Positions 51,554-60,753 of a stretch of 64,000 bases of DNA are shown here, piece after piece. Each line of letters starts with the position of its first letter. Position 1 is the stretch's first letter. Location of the stretch: contig NZ_VCNG01000003.1 of NCBI RefSeq assembly GCF_006227205.1, forward strand, positions 434,001 through 498,000, read 5' to 3'. Made by a program: the position numbers and the translations under genes. The DNA comes from Pseudomonas sp. ICMP22404. Its GTDB lineage: Bacteria; Pseudomonadota; Gammaproteobacteria; Pseudomonadales; Pseudomonadaceae. The notes under the pieces are model-generated. The model did no database searches, was not told where the DNA came from, and saw only the letters and a program-made list of their open reading frames with translations.

Positions 51554-51567
51554 TTGATCGTCGTCAA
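51554..51567. promoter_or_regulatory. ANR/DNR box upstream of pdxH-moaB-moeA
   Basis: TTGATCGTCGTCAA (TTGAT-N4-GTCAA), centred about 63 bp upstream of the pdxH ATG. The same text apart from two bases occurs between nirQ and nirS. Confidence 0.7.
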
Positions 51568-51596
51568 TGCGGGTTCCTGTGGTGATCTTGCCGACG

Positions 51597-51664
51597 CTAT
51601 CGCGAGCAGGCTCGCTCCCACAGGATTTGCGCAGAACCTGTGGGAGCGAGCCCGCTCGCGATGG
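51597..51664. repeat. REP pair (inverted)
   Basis: Two opposed REP units with a short linker between the pdxH promoter and the norR stop. Confidence 0.8.
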
Positions 51665-51686
51665 CAGCAACGCGGTCCCCCAGACT

Positions 51687-53219
51687 CTACTTGAGCCCCA
51701 ACCGCCGCGCCAGTTTATGCAGGTTGCTCGGGTCCACCTCCAACAGCCGAGCCGCCCCGGCCCAATTCTGCCCGCAACGGTCCAGGGCCTGGAGAATCGC
51801 CTGGCGCTGGCACGCATCGACGGTTTCGCTCAAGGGCTGGAGCGGCGCATCGATCAACGCCTCGGGCTGTTCGAGCAGAACCCGTGCACCGGAGACACTG
51901 GCATTGACGTCGAGGTCCAGCACCTGTGGTTCGAGCGTCATGATCAAGCTGCGACTGGCGCCCCGGCTGAGCTGCTTCAGTGCCGCGCGGCTGATCACAT
52001 GCTCCAGCTCCCGCACGTTGCCCGGCCAGCTATACGCCAGCAGCGCCTGCTCGGCGGCAGGAGACAGGCGCAAGCCGCGCAAACCCAGTCGCGTGCGGTT
52101 CAGTTCGAGAAAATGCCCCGCCAGCATCAGCACGTCGTGACCGCGCTCGCGCAGCGGCGGAATCGGCACCGGATAGACTGAGAGGCGGTGATACAGGTCG
52201 GCGCGAAACAACCCGTCGCGAATGCTGTCGGGCAGATGTCGGTTGGTGGCGGCGATGATCCGTACATCGACGTGCAGCGGCTTATCCGCGCCCAGGCGCT
52301 GGATCTCGCCGTTTTGTAGCGTGCGCAGCAACTTGGCCTGCACGCTCAGCGGCAACTCACCGACCTCATCGAGAAACAGCGTGCCGCCATTGGCCGCATC
52401 GAAACGCCCGGCGCGGTCGGTGGTCGCACCGGAAAACGCGCCTTTGACGTGACCGAACAACTCGCTTTCCGCCAGGGATTCCGGCAATGCCGCGCAATTG
52501 ACCTGAATCAGTGGCTTGTGACTGCGCCGGGACAGCCTGTGCAGGCGCCGCGCGAACAGCTCCTTGCCGACGCCGGTTTCCCCCAGCAGCAACACCGGCA
52601 GTTCGGAATCGGCCAGGACGTCCAGTTCGTTGAGCAACTGTTGCAGGCCCTCGCTGCGACCGAGGACCTCGCCCTCTTCGACGGGCAAGTGCAGGTCCGG
52701 CGAATCGCTACGCGAAGCCCGCAGACTGCGGTTCTCCTGCTCCAGCCGGGTCACCCGCACCGCCGCCTCGATCTGCAGGGTGCAACGCTTGAGTTCCTCG
52801 CGGGCACGGCTGTCGAAGGTGCCGGCGTGCAACGCATCCAGGGTGATCGCCCCCCAGAGGCGCCCTTCCACGTACAGACTTACCCCCATGCAGTCGTGCA
52901 CCGGCAGCGGTTCACCGACGTGGTGATCGAGCAAGCCGTCATAAGGGTCCGGCAATCGACTGTCGGGCTCGAACCAGGTGGGCTCGCGTGAGGCCATGAT
53001 TGCCGCGAGGCGCGGATGCTGGGCAATCACGAAACGACGGCCCAGTGCCTCATGGACCAAGCCAACGGTGGCTACGGGCCGGAGGCTGCCATCGTCCAGG
53101 CGCAGCAACCCCACGGCACCACTGTTGAAATATTCGCGCAGGGTCTGCACCAGACGCTGCAACCGCACGGCATTGGGCAACTCGACGATCAGGTCGGCGG
53201 ACAGGCTTTCACGCAGCAT
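51687..53219 (-). CDS. norR: NO-responsive sigma-54 activator NorR (FhpR)
   Basis: 510 residues: N-terminal GAF domain (about 1-170), which in NorR carries the NO-sensing iron; AAA+ domain with Walker A GETGVGKE, the sigma-54 contact loop GAFSGA (T to S in the usual GAFTGA), Walker B GTLFLDEVGEL and RADLYHRLSVYPVPIPPLRER; C-terminal Fis HTH ending NLHKLARRLGLK. ATG 53217-53219. It diverges from ytfE, which has a sigma-54 promoter, so ytfE is the obvious target. Confidence 0.92.
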   Translation of the reverse strand: MLRESLSADLIVELPNAVRLQRLVQTLREYFNSGAVGLLRLDDGSLRPVATVGLVHEALGRRFVIAQHPRLAAIMASREPTWFEPDSRLPDPYDGLLDHHVGEPLPVHDCMGVSLYVEGRLWGAITLDALHAGTFDSRAREELKRCTLQIEAAVRVTRLEQENRSLRASRSDSPDLHLPVEEGEVLGRSEGLQQLLNELDVLADSELPVLLLGETGVGKELFARRLHRLSRRSHKPLIQVNCAALPESLAESELFGHVKGAFSGATTDRAGRFDAANGGTLFLDEVGELPLSVQAKLLRTLQNGEIQRLGADKPLHVDVRIIAATNRHLPDSIRDGLFRADLYHRLSVYPVPIPPLRERGHDVLMLAGHFLELNRTRLGLRGLRLSPAAEQALLAYSWPGNVRELEHVISRAALKQLSRGASRSLIMTLEPQVLDLDVNASVSGARVLLEQPEALIDAPLQPLSETVDACQRQAILQALDRCGQNWAGAARLLEVDPSNLHKLARRLGLK

Positions 53220-53300
53220 GGTAATGATGACCCTCCAGGGTTGGTTTGACCCTTTCCCACTCGGGTCATAATCACCCGATAACGAAATAAATACTTTTAA

Positions 53301-53333
53301 TATCAATCAGTTAAAAATGGCACGTCGGCTGCA
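53301..53333 (+). promoter_or_regulatory. Sigma-54 promoter with IHF-like site, ytfE
   Basis: TGGCACGTCGGCTGCA at 53318-53333 matches the -24/-12 consensus TGGCAC-N5-TTGCA with one mismatch. The adjoining TATCAATCAGTTA (53301-53313) fits the IHF consensus. Farther upstream TGACCC / GGGTCA (53248-53269) is an inverted repeat that may bind NorR. Confidence 0.75.
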
Positions 53334-53376
53334 ATGCCGAATCATCTGTCCCTAGCGGGATTCAACCCAAGGAAAC

Positions 53377-54057
53377 ATGATGAGCCTCGAACTGCTGGAA
53401 CAAAGCCTGGGCCAATTGGCCTGCGACATTCCCGGTGCCACCCGTACCTTCCATCATTACAGCCTCGATTTCTGTTGCGGCGGGCAAAAGACCTTGCGTG
53501 AAGCCGCGCTGGGCAAAGGCCTGAACCCGCTGCTGATCGCCGACGCCCTCAAGACGCTACGAGCCGCCGGGGAGCTAGGCCATGACTGGCGCGACGAACC
53601 CCAGGCTAAGCTGATCGCTCACATCCTGGAGCGCTACCACGCCCGCCACCGTGAACAACTGCCGGAACTGATCCGCCTGGCTCGCCGCGTCGAGCAGGTG
53701 CATGGTGCCCGCCCCAGCTGCCCGAATGGCCTGGCCGATCACCTCCAGGACCTGTATCAGGAACTCGAAGGCCACATGCTCAAGGAAGAACAGGTGCTCT
53801 TTCCAATGCTGCAACAAGGCCTCGGCGAACGGGCCTCGGCGCCGATCCAGGTACTGCGCTACGAACATGACCAGCATGGCGAGGCCCTGGAAACCATGCT
53901 CGCCCTGACCGACCAGATCACCCCGCCCGCCGACGCCTGCAACACCTGGCGCGCCTTGTATCGCGGCCTGGTGGAACTGCGTGACGACCTGATGCAGCAC
54001 ATTCACCTGGAAAACAACGTGTTGTTCGTCAAGGCGATGAGCCCTTCCAACCACTAG
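53377..54057 (+). CDS. ytfE: Iron-sulfur cluster repair di-iron protein YtfE (DnrN)
   Basis: 226 residues. N-terminal ScdA_N domain with the Cys pair in DFCCGGQKTLREAA, then a hemerythrin-like four-helix bundle whose ligands are in ERYHARHREQ, EGHMLKEEQVLFP, YEHDQHGE and MQHIHLENNVLF. These proteins repair Fe-S clusters damaged by NO and handle NO at the di-iron site. Divergent from norR and behind a sigma-54 promoter, thus NO-induced. Confidence 0.9.
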   Translation: MMSLELLEQSLGQLACDIPGATRTFHHYSLDFCCGGQKTLREAALGKGLNPLLIADALKTLRAAGELGHDWRDEPQAKLIAHILERYHARHREQLPELIRLARRVEQVHGARPSCPNGLADHLQDLYQELEGHMLKEEQVLFPMLQQGLGERASAPIQVLRYEHDQHGEALETMLALTDQITPPADACNTWRALYRGLVELRDDLMQHIHLENNVLFVKAMSPSNH

Positions 54058-54074
54058 CCCACCAACCCCTGACC

Positions 54075-54164
54075 CTGTGGGAGCGAGCCTGCTCGCGATA
54101 GCGGTCGGTCAGTTGACTCAGCGCTGACTGACCCTCCGCTATCGCGAGCAGGCTCGCTCCCACA
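54075..54164. repeat. REP pair (inverted)
   Basis: Two opposed GGGAGCGAGCCTGCTCGC units between the convergent ytfE and CopD-like genes. Confidence 0.8.
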
Positions 54165-54191
54165 GAAGAATCCTCCACTACCTGCGTTTAG

Positions 54192-54632
54192 TCAGAACTG
54201 CCAGTAGAACATCCCCTTCGCCAGCACAACGATCACCAGCATATGCCCCAGGATGCTGCGTCGCAGCCAGCAGGCACGGGCCGGGTTCAGGCGGCCGCGC
54301 TTGAGCCAGTAGGCCAGCAGCAGGTAGTGCCCGACGATGCTCAGGGCCAGCAGGATCTTCAGGCTCAGCAGCAGGCCGAAGCTGCTGCTCAGCGGCTGGC
54401 TCAACGCCCCGCGATGCTGCCAGGCCAGGCCGATGCCGGCGCCGTACAACAACAGCACCACACCATGCAACACCCGGCGCGAACGCTGGGCGATGGCCTG
54501 GTCGGCGGCATCCCGGGTGCCTTGGGCCAGTGGCCGGCGGGCGGTGTGCCAGATGCAGACCTCGAAGAACAACGTGCCAATGAAAGCAATGGCCGCCAAC
54601 AGATGCGTGACCAGCAGGACCCCATACATCAT
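54192..54632 (-). CDS. Four-helix membrane protein, CopD-like
   Basis: 146 residues with four hydrophobic helices and conserved-looking histidines: LLVTHLLAAIAFIGTLFFEV, RRVLHGVVLLLYGAGIGLAW, SLKILLALSIVGHYLLLAYW and RSILGHMLVIVVLAKGMFYW. His at helix positions suggests heme binding, as in CopD-type membrane proteins. Starts 23 bp after nnrS on the same strand and is probably co-transcribed. Role in NO or copper handling is inference. Confidence 0.65.
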   Translation of the reverse strand: MMYGVLLVTHLLAAIAFIGTLFFEVCIWHTARRPLAQGTRDAADQAIAQRSRRVLHGVVLLLYGAGIGLAWQHRGALSQPLSSSFGLLLSLKILLALSIVGHYLLLAYWLKRGRLNPARACWLRRSILGHMLVIVVLAKGMFYWQF

Positions 54633-54654
54633 CGATCGTCTCCGTTCATTCGGC

Positions 54655-55845
54655 TCATCCCGGATGCCCATCCACCCGAGCCCGGCAGAGCATTGGCCCA
54701 TAACGCCAGGCATAGAGCCCGAACGCCAGCGTCCAGCACAACCCCGCCAGCCACAACGCGCCCAACGGGAATACCAGCACCAGCAACACCCGGCTCAGGC
54801 AGGCCAGATTGAGCAGGATGAACGCCAGGGTCATGCCCAGCGGCGGTTCCAGAGGACGCCCGGTATGGCCAAGGCTGACGCGGGCAATCATCGCCAGGAT
54901 CAGTCCGGCCATGGCGCCGATGGTCAGGCTGTGCACCGCCAGGCTCGGGTTCAGCGGCGCACCGAAATGCCACAGCGCCATGCCCAGGCAAGCCAACGCC
55001 AGCCAGGCGTAGGCCAGGTGCAACGACCACAGCAGCGGCACCCGCCACAAATCCCGATCATGCCAACGGATCAAGCGAATCCCATGTCCCGTCGCCAGTG
55101 CGGCAAACACCAGGCCGGTCCAGGCATTGGCCGACAACGCCGCACCGCTGGCATAGAGCAGCGCCACCAGGGCCGAACCGGCCAACAGCAATCGATCGAG
55201 CCACGGCCAGGGCGCAACGCCCTTGACGCGCCCCAATCCGCGCTGGGTAAAGAACGGAATCACCCGTCCGCCGATCAGCCCCATCATCGCCGCCACCAGC
55301 CACAGGCCGGTGAGCACGCTTTGTCGTTGCACGCCGTCATCCTGTTGAACCAGGCCGTACACAGACAACCCATCGGCGGCGGCCAACAACAGCAACACCA
55401 GCACGATCGGGTAATTGCGCTTCTGCCGCACGCGCCATAGCGTGACGCCCATCAGCGCCGCCACCGCCAGGGCGAAACCCACTTCCAGTACCGCCAGCAA
55501 CGGCCAGGGTGCATCGACCAGCCAGGCCAGCCGCGCCCCCAGCCACACCAGCGCCAATGCCACCAGGCGCTTGCCGCTGAGCCCTGGCGTCCCCGTCCAG
55601 GTCTGCACCGCCGTCAGCAGGAACCCGGCGATGATCGCCAGGCCGAAGCCGAACAACAGCTCATGACGGTGCCAGGCCAACCAGCCTCCCGCCGGTTGCC
55701 AGACCGACAGCCGCCCGCTGAACACCGCCAGCCACAACGGCACGACACACAACGCAAGCACACAGCCGGCGAGGAAAAACGGCCGGAACGCCAGACGCCA
55801 TAAAGGCAGGATGGCCATGGCCTTGCGACGGTCAAGCACTTGCAT
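54655..55845 (-). CDS. nnrS: NnrS family heme-copper membrane protein
   Basis: 396 residues with about 12 transmembrane helices. Family text is clear: LWRLAFRPFFLAGCVLAL at the start, WHRHELLFGFGLAIIAGFLLTAVQTWTG-type region, GGRVIPFFTQRGL, and late His residues in AVHSLTIGAMAGLILAMIARVSLGHTGR. NnrS proteins protect against NO stress. AAGGAG before the ATG at 55843-55845; a degenerate ANR/DNR box lies about 95 bp upstream. Confidence 0.9.
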   Translation of the reverse strand: MQVLDRRKAMAILPLWRLAFRPFFLAGCVLALCVVPLWLAVFSGRLSVWQPAGGWLAWHRHELLFGFGLAIIAGFLLTAVQTWTGTPGLSGKRLVALALVWLGARLAWLVDAPWPLLAVLEVGFALAVAALMGVTLWRVRQKRNYPIVLVLLLLAAADGLSVYGLVQQDDGVQRQSVLTGLWLVAAMMGLIGGRVIPFFTQRGLGRVKGVAPWPWLDRLLLAGSALVALLYASGAALSANAWTGLVFAALATGHGIRLIRWHDRDLWRVPLLWSLHLAYAWLALACLGMALWHFGAPLNPSLAVHSLTIGAMAGLILAMIARVSLGHTGRPLEPPLGMTLAFILLNLACLSRVLLVLVFPLGALWLAGLCWTLAFGLYAWRYGPMLCRARVDGHPG

Positions 55846-55933
55846 ACTTCACTCCTTAACCCCTCCCGGGAATGGCCCAGGGACGAGGGTCCACAATCAG
55901 ATCCGAATGATCGGCTATCGGTCCCGACGGGGC

Positions 55934-55947
55934 TTGTCTCAGATCAA
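55934..55947. promoter_or_regulatory. Degenerate ANR/DNR box upstream of nnrS
   Basis: TTGTCTCAGATCAA has one perfect arm (ATCAA) and one with TTGTC. Centred about 95 bp from the nnrS ATG. Weaker than the other boxes in the window. Confidence 0.45.
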
Positions 55948-56044
55948 GCAAGCCCTCGGCGGTCCGCTTCGAGCGGGGACTTGCAAGGGGCTTGCCGAAA
56001 CCGCACGAAGCGCGTTCCCCCTTCTAAAGAACAACCTCTTTCCC

Positions 56045-56136
56045 CTGTGGAAGCGAGCCTGCTCGCGATAGCGGCCTGGCAGTTGGCATCGAGTCGGCTG
56101 ACACACCGCTATCGCGAGCAGGCTCGCTCCCACAGG
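56045..56136. repeat. REP pair (inverted)
   Basis: Two opposed REP units in the 445-bp gap between nnrS and the small ORF before dnr. Confidence 0.8.
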
Positions 56137-56195
56137 CGGACAGGGTATTTATGACCGTTTCGTGGTTATTTTTACCCGGCAAGGCCGAGGTAGTT

Positions 56196-56209
56196 TTGAC
56201 CCTGATCAA
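56196..56209. promoter_or_regulatory. ANR/DNR box upstream of dnr
   Basis: TTGACCCTGATCAA (one arm at consensus, the other one base off), centred about 88 bp before the 29-residue ORF and 216 bp before dnr. Consistent with the known ANR control of dnr. Confidence 0.75.
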
Positions 56210-56290
56210 CGGAAACCGCCGACACACAAGGCCGGCAAGCATGGCCCGGCTCTTGCTCAGGCACGGCATACCCCTTTTGCCGAGAACCCC

Positions 56291-56380
56291 ATGAAACATG
56301 TCGCCCTCCCACTCGTCTGGTTCCTCCTGCTCTCCTGCGTCGTGGCGCTCGCCAGCAACCTGTCGCTCAACCTCGTCTGA
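56291..56380 (+). CDS. Possible 29-residue membrane peptide before dnr
   Basis: A short frame from ATG 56291, beginning MKHVALPLVWFLLLSCVVAL and ending in ASNLSLNLV, would make a single transmembrane helix with positive N terminus. It lies between the ANR box and dnr, 38 bp before the dnr ATG, so it must be on the same transcript. The ribosome site (CGAG) is weak. It could be a true small protein or leader; no family is known to me. Confidence 0.5.
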   Translation: MKHVALPLVWFLLLSCVVALASNLSLNLV

Positions 56381-56418
56381 CCCCTACCGATTTTTCGCTT
56401 ACCACAAGGATTCACGCC

Positions 56419-57102
56419 ATGGTGCTCCACCGCGTCCATCACCAGATTCTGCGCAGTCATCATCTGTTCGAACCGCTCAATGACGAACAGCTCGACGAAC
56501 TGATGGGTTCCAGCCAATTGCTGAACATCGACAAAGGCGACCCGCTGTTTCGCCAAGGGGAACCGGCGCAGGCGTTTTACTTCGTGATTGCCGGAGCCGT
56601 GAAAATCTATCGCCTGACCCCGGACGGCCAGGAGAAAGTGTTCGAAGTGATTGGCGAGCGCCAGACGTTCGCCGAAGCCATGATGCTGATGGACACATCC
56701 AACTACGTCGCGTCCGCCGATGCCGTCTGCCCGACCCAGTTGTATCGCCTCTCCAACGCCACCTACATACGGCTCTTGCAAAGCAACAGCCGGCTGACCT
56801 TTGCCCTGCTCGGCAAGCTCTGCGTGCGCCTGCACCAGCGGGTCAACGAGATCGAAACCCTGTCGCTGAAAAACGCCACGCACCGCGTGGTGCGCTACCT
56901 GCTGACGCAACTGGTTCGCCTGCAGACCGTGGACAGCCAGTTCGAACTGCCAATGGCCAAGCAGTTGATCGCCGGCCACCTGTCCATCCAGCCGGAAACC
57001 TTCTCGCGGATCATCCGGCGGCTGATCGACGAAAAGATCATCACCCAGGACGGCCGCCAGATCGCCATTCTCGACCGCCTGCGCCTGGAGCAGTTCGAAT
57101 GA
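56419..57102 (+). CDS. dnr: NO-responsive regulator Dnr
   Basis: 227 residues of the CRP/FNR superfamily without the FNR Cys cluster. HTH with IAGHLSIQPETFSRIIRRL, the same recognition helix as DnrE. Heme-dependent NO sensing and activation of nir, nor and nos promoters are known for the Pseudomonas aeruginosa homologue. AAGGA before the ATG at 56419. It shares its 3' end (ATGA overlap) with the zinc-ribbon gene. Confidence 0.88.
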   Translation: MVLHRVHHQILRSHHLFEPLNDEQLDELMGSSQLLNIDKGDPLFRQGEPAQAFYFVIAGAVKIYRLTPDGQEKVFEVIGERQTFAEAMMLMDTSNYVASADAVCPTQLYRLSNATYIRLLQSNSRLTFALLGKLCVRLHQRVNEIETLSLKNATHRVVRYLLTQLVRLQTVDSQFELPMAKQLIAGHLSIQPETFSRIIRRLIDEKIITQDGRQIAILDRLRLEQFE

Positions 57103-57299
57103 GCGCCCAGGCCACTTGCTTGTACTGCCAACAGGCCAACCCGGCGGATGAACCCGAGTGTCGCCAATGCGGCATGCCCTTGCCGGACAGCACCGCGGTA
57201 GCCACGGAGCGCCGGTTGCGACGCTTCACCTGGTTTTGCGTCGGGTTGACGATTTTCTGCATCGTCATGTTCTTCTGGTTACCCCGCGACATCGTCTGA
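57099..57299 (+). CDS. dnrP: Zinc-ribbon membrane protein (DnrP)
   Basis: 66 residues. An N-terminal zinc ribbon (Cys7-x2-Cys10 ... Cys21-x2-Cys24; CLYCQQ and CRQCGMPLP) followed by one transmembrane helix, FCVGLTIFCIVMFFWLP. Small proteins at this place after dnr are often called DnrP; I use the name on context. Its ATG overlaps the dnr stop, so it is translationally coupled. Role unknown. It converges with norD with only a 4-bp gap. Confidence 0.7.
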   Translation: MSAQATCLYCQQANPADEPECRQCGMPLPDSTAVATERRLRRFTWFCVGLTIFCIVMFFWLPRDIV

Positions 57300-57303
57300 G
57301 GCC

Positions 57304-59142
57304 TTAGTCCTGGGTCAATTGCCGGTACAACTGCGGCAGACGCAGCGGCAGCTGTTCGGGCTGGCGGATCAAGGTGTAGCCGTTGCCGCCGAACATGTAC
57401 GGCAAGTAGTCCCCCGCTTCGCGATCGATGGTGATGCAGAACGGCGTCAGTCCCTGGCGCCGCGCTTCCAGCACGGCCTGGCGGGTGTCCTCCACGCCGT
57501 AGCGTCCTTCGTAGAGGTCCAGGTCGTTGGGTTTGCCATCACTGAGCAGCAACAGCAGTTTGCGCCGCCGCTTGCAGCCCGCCAGCCGTTGTGTGGCCTG
57601 GCGGATCGCCGCGCCCATGCGCGTGTAGTAGCCGGGCTTGAGCGCCTGGATACGGCCACGGGTGTGGTCGTCGTAGCGTTGATTAAAGGCCTTGAGCTCA
57701 TGCATCCGCACATGATGGCGGCGCAACGACGAGAAGCCGTACAACGCGAAATCGTCCCCGAGTACCGACAGGGTTTCACCGAACAGCAGCAAGCTGTCGC
57801 GGATCACATCGATCACTCGGTGCTCGTCGTTGAGGTGGGCGTCGGTGGACATCGACAGGTCGGCCAGCAACAGGCAGGCCAGGTCGCGACGGGTCTGGCG
57901 CTGCTCGATGAACAAGCCGCGCTCGCTGCATTGGCCGTGCTGGCGCTCGACGTGGAAATCCAGCCAGGCCTGCAAGTCCAGCTCCGAGCCCTGGGTTTGC
58001 TGGCGCAACCATTGTCGGTCGTTACGCAGGTGTTCGAACTGGCGACGCAAGCGCTGGGCCGGCGTTCGCAGGCATGACGGCAGGGGCTGGAGTTCGCAAT
58101 CCCTGGGAATGAAGGTTTGCAGGCTGACGAAGTCGTCCTGCAGGCGATGCTTGCGATAGTCCCATTCCGGCAGCCGGATGCCTTCGCCCAATGGCACGTC
58201 ATCCACATCCGCCGGCGGCAGGTCCAGGTGCAGCTTCAAGCCGCCGCCCTTGCGCAACCGTGTGCGCGACAGGGTCAACTGGTCCAGGTCTTCGGCGACC
58301 CGTGCCGCGTTTGGGTCCTCGCTGTCGTCGGACCAGCGATCCAGGTCCACGTGCTCGGTCCAACTGAACAGGTTTTCCAGGCGAACGATCAGCAGCCCTC
58401 CGTCCCGGGTGGTTTCGTCGATCCGCTCGGCGCGTTTGCGTCCGCCCTGCTGCTCACCCGGCGGGGTCGCCAAGTATTGCTCGGATTCCTCAAGATTGCC
58501 GGTCTGGGGATTGCCCAAATGCCGGGGTGGATACAGCCACAGCGGTAACGGCCAGGCCGCCCGTTCGCTGCGGGGAAAATGCTCGACACTGCCGGGGTCG
58601 CGCAAGGCCTGGCACAGGGCACGCTCCAGCAAGGCTTCGTCCGGGTTCAACTCCGCCGGATCGGGGCGCAGGGACAGGTGTGCCTCCATCAGCCGCCGAT
58701 AGCGAGGACGTAACGCCGGGTAGCGCCGCAACACGACTTGGGTCCAACGCTGATTGTCCCGCCCCCAGTGTTTCATCGGCCCCGACTGCGCGGCCAGCAA
58801 GGCCAGCCAGCGATACAGCTCTTCGTTCAAGCCGGCATCGGGAAACACCGCCAGGCTCGCGGGCAGACGCAAGTTATCAGCATCGCACCAGGCCAGCGGC
58901 GTTTGTTTGCAGGTGCCGGCGATCTGCTGGAGCAGGTTGCGGCGCAACAGCAGGTCGCGATCACTGACCGCCTCAACCCCCTGGTGACGAGCGCCGCCGG
59001 TGGCGTGAAACAGCACTTGCAGGGATCGCTGCCGATCACTCAGCTCAACCCGTGCCTCGGGAAAATCGGCACTGGCACGCCGCGTGATGAAACGGTGCCA
59101 GACACTGCCGACCCACTCTTCCAGTTCGAGGGTGAATGCCAC
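57304..59142 (-). CDS. norD: Nitric oxide reductase activation protein NorD
   Basis: 612 residues with a C-terminal von Willebrand A domain: MIDAS text LLADLSMSTDAHL near residue 425 and LLLLLSDGKPNDLDLYEGRYG near residue 555. With NirQ/NorQ it helps insert iron into NorB. GTG start at 59140-59142 with AGGAG 7 bases upstream. Third gene of norCBD, separated from norB by a 180-bp inverted repeat region. Confidence 0.9.
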   Translation of the reverse strand: MAFTLELEEWVGSVWHRFITRRASADFPEARVELSDRQRSLQVLFHATGGARHQGVEAVSDRDLLLRRNLLQQIAGTCKQTPLAWCDADNLRLPASLAVFPDAGLNEELYRWLALLAAQSGPMKHWGRDNQRWTQVVLRRYPALRPRYRRLMEAHLSLRPDPAELNPDEALLERALCQALRDPGSVEHFPRSERAAWPLPLWLYPPRHLGNPQTGNLEESEQYLATPPGEQQGGRKRAERIDETTRDGGLLIVRLENLFSWTEHVDLDRWSDDSEDPNAARVAEDLDQLTLSRTRLRKGGGLKLHLDLPPADVDDVPLGEGIRLPEWDYRKHRLQDDFVSLQTFIPRDCELQPLPSCLRTPAQRLRRQFEHLRNDRQWLRQQTQGSELDLQAWLDFHVERQHGQCSERGLFIEQRQTRRDLACLLLADLSMSTDAHLNDEHRVIDVIRDSLLLFGETLSVLGDDFALYGFSSLRRHHVRMHELKAFNQRYDDHTRGRIQALKPGYYTRMGAAIRQATQRLAGCKRRRKLLLLLSDGKPNDLDLYEGRYGVEDTRQAVLEARRQGLTPFCITIDREAGDYLPYMFGGNGYTLIRQPEQLPLRLPQLYRQLTQD

Positions 59143-59155
59143 GGTTATTCTCCTC

Positions 59156-59292
59156 TTGTGGCGAGGGGATTTATCCCCGTTGGGCTGCGCAGCAGCCCTT
59201 AGATCCACCGCTGAGGTGTGTCAGGCAGACTGCAATTCAGATTTTTTGGGTCTGCTGCGCAGCCCAGCGGGGATAAATCCCCTCGCCACAAA
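59156..59292. repeat. Long inverted repeat between norB and norD
   Basis: Outer arms TTGTGGCGAGGGGATTTATC and its complement at the far end enclose arms GGGCTGCGCAGCAGCCC-type text. Same family as 21553. It lies within the norCBD transcript, so it may lower norD expression or protect norCB mRNA. Confidence 0.8.
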
Positions 59293-59322
59293 TCATGGGC
59301 CGGTTTCAGTGGTTGTGATCAC

Positions 59323-60753
<1,431 letters not shown>

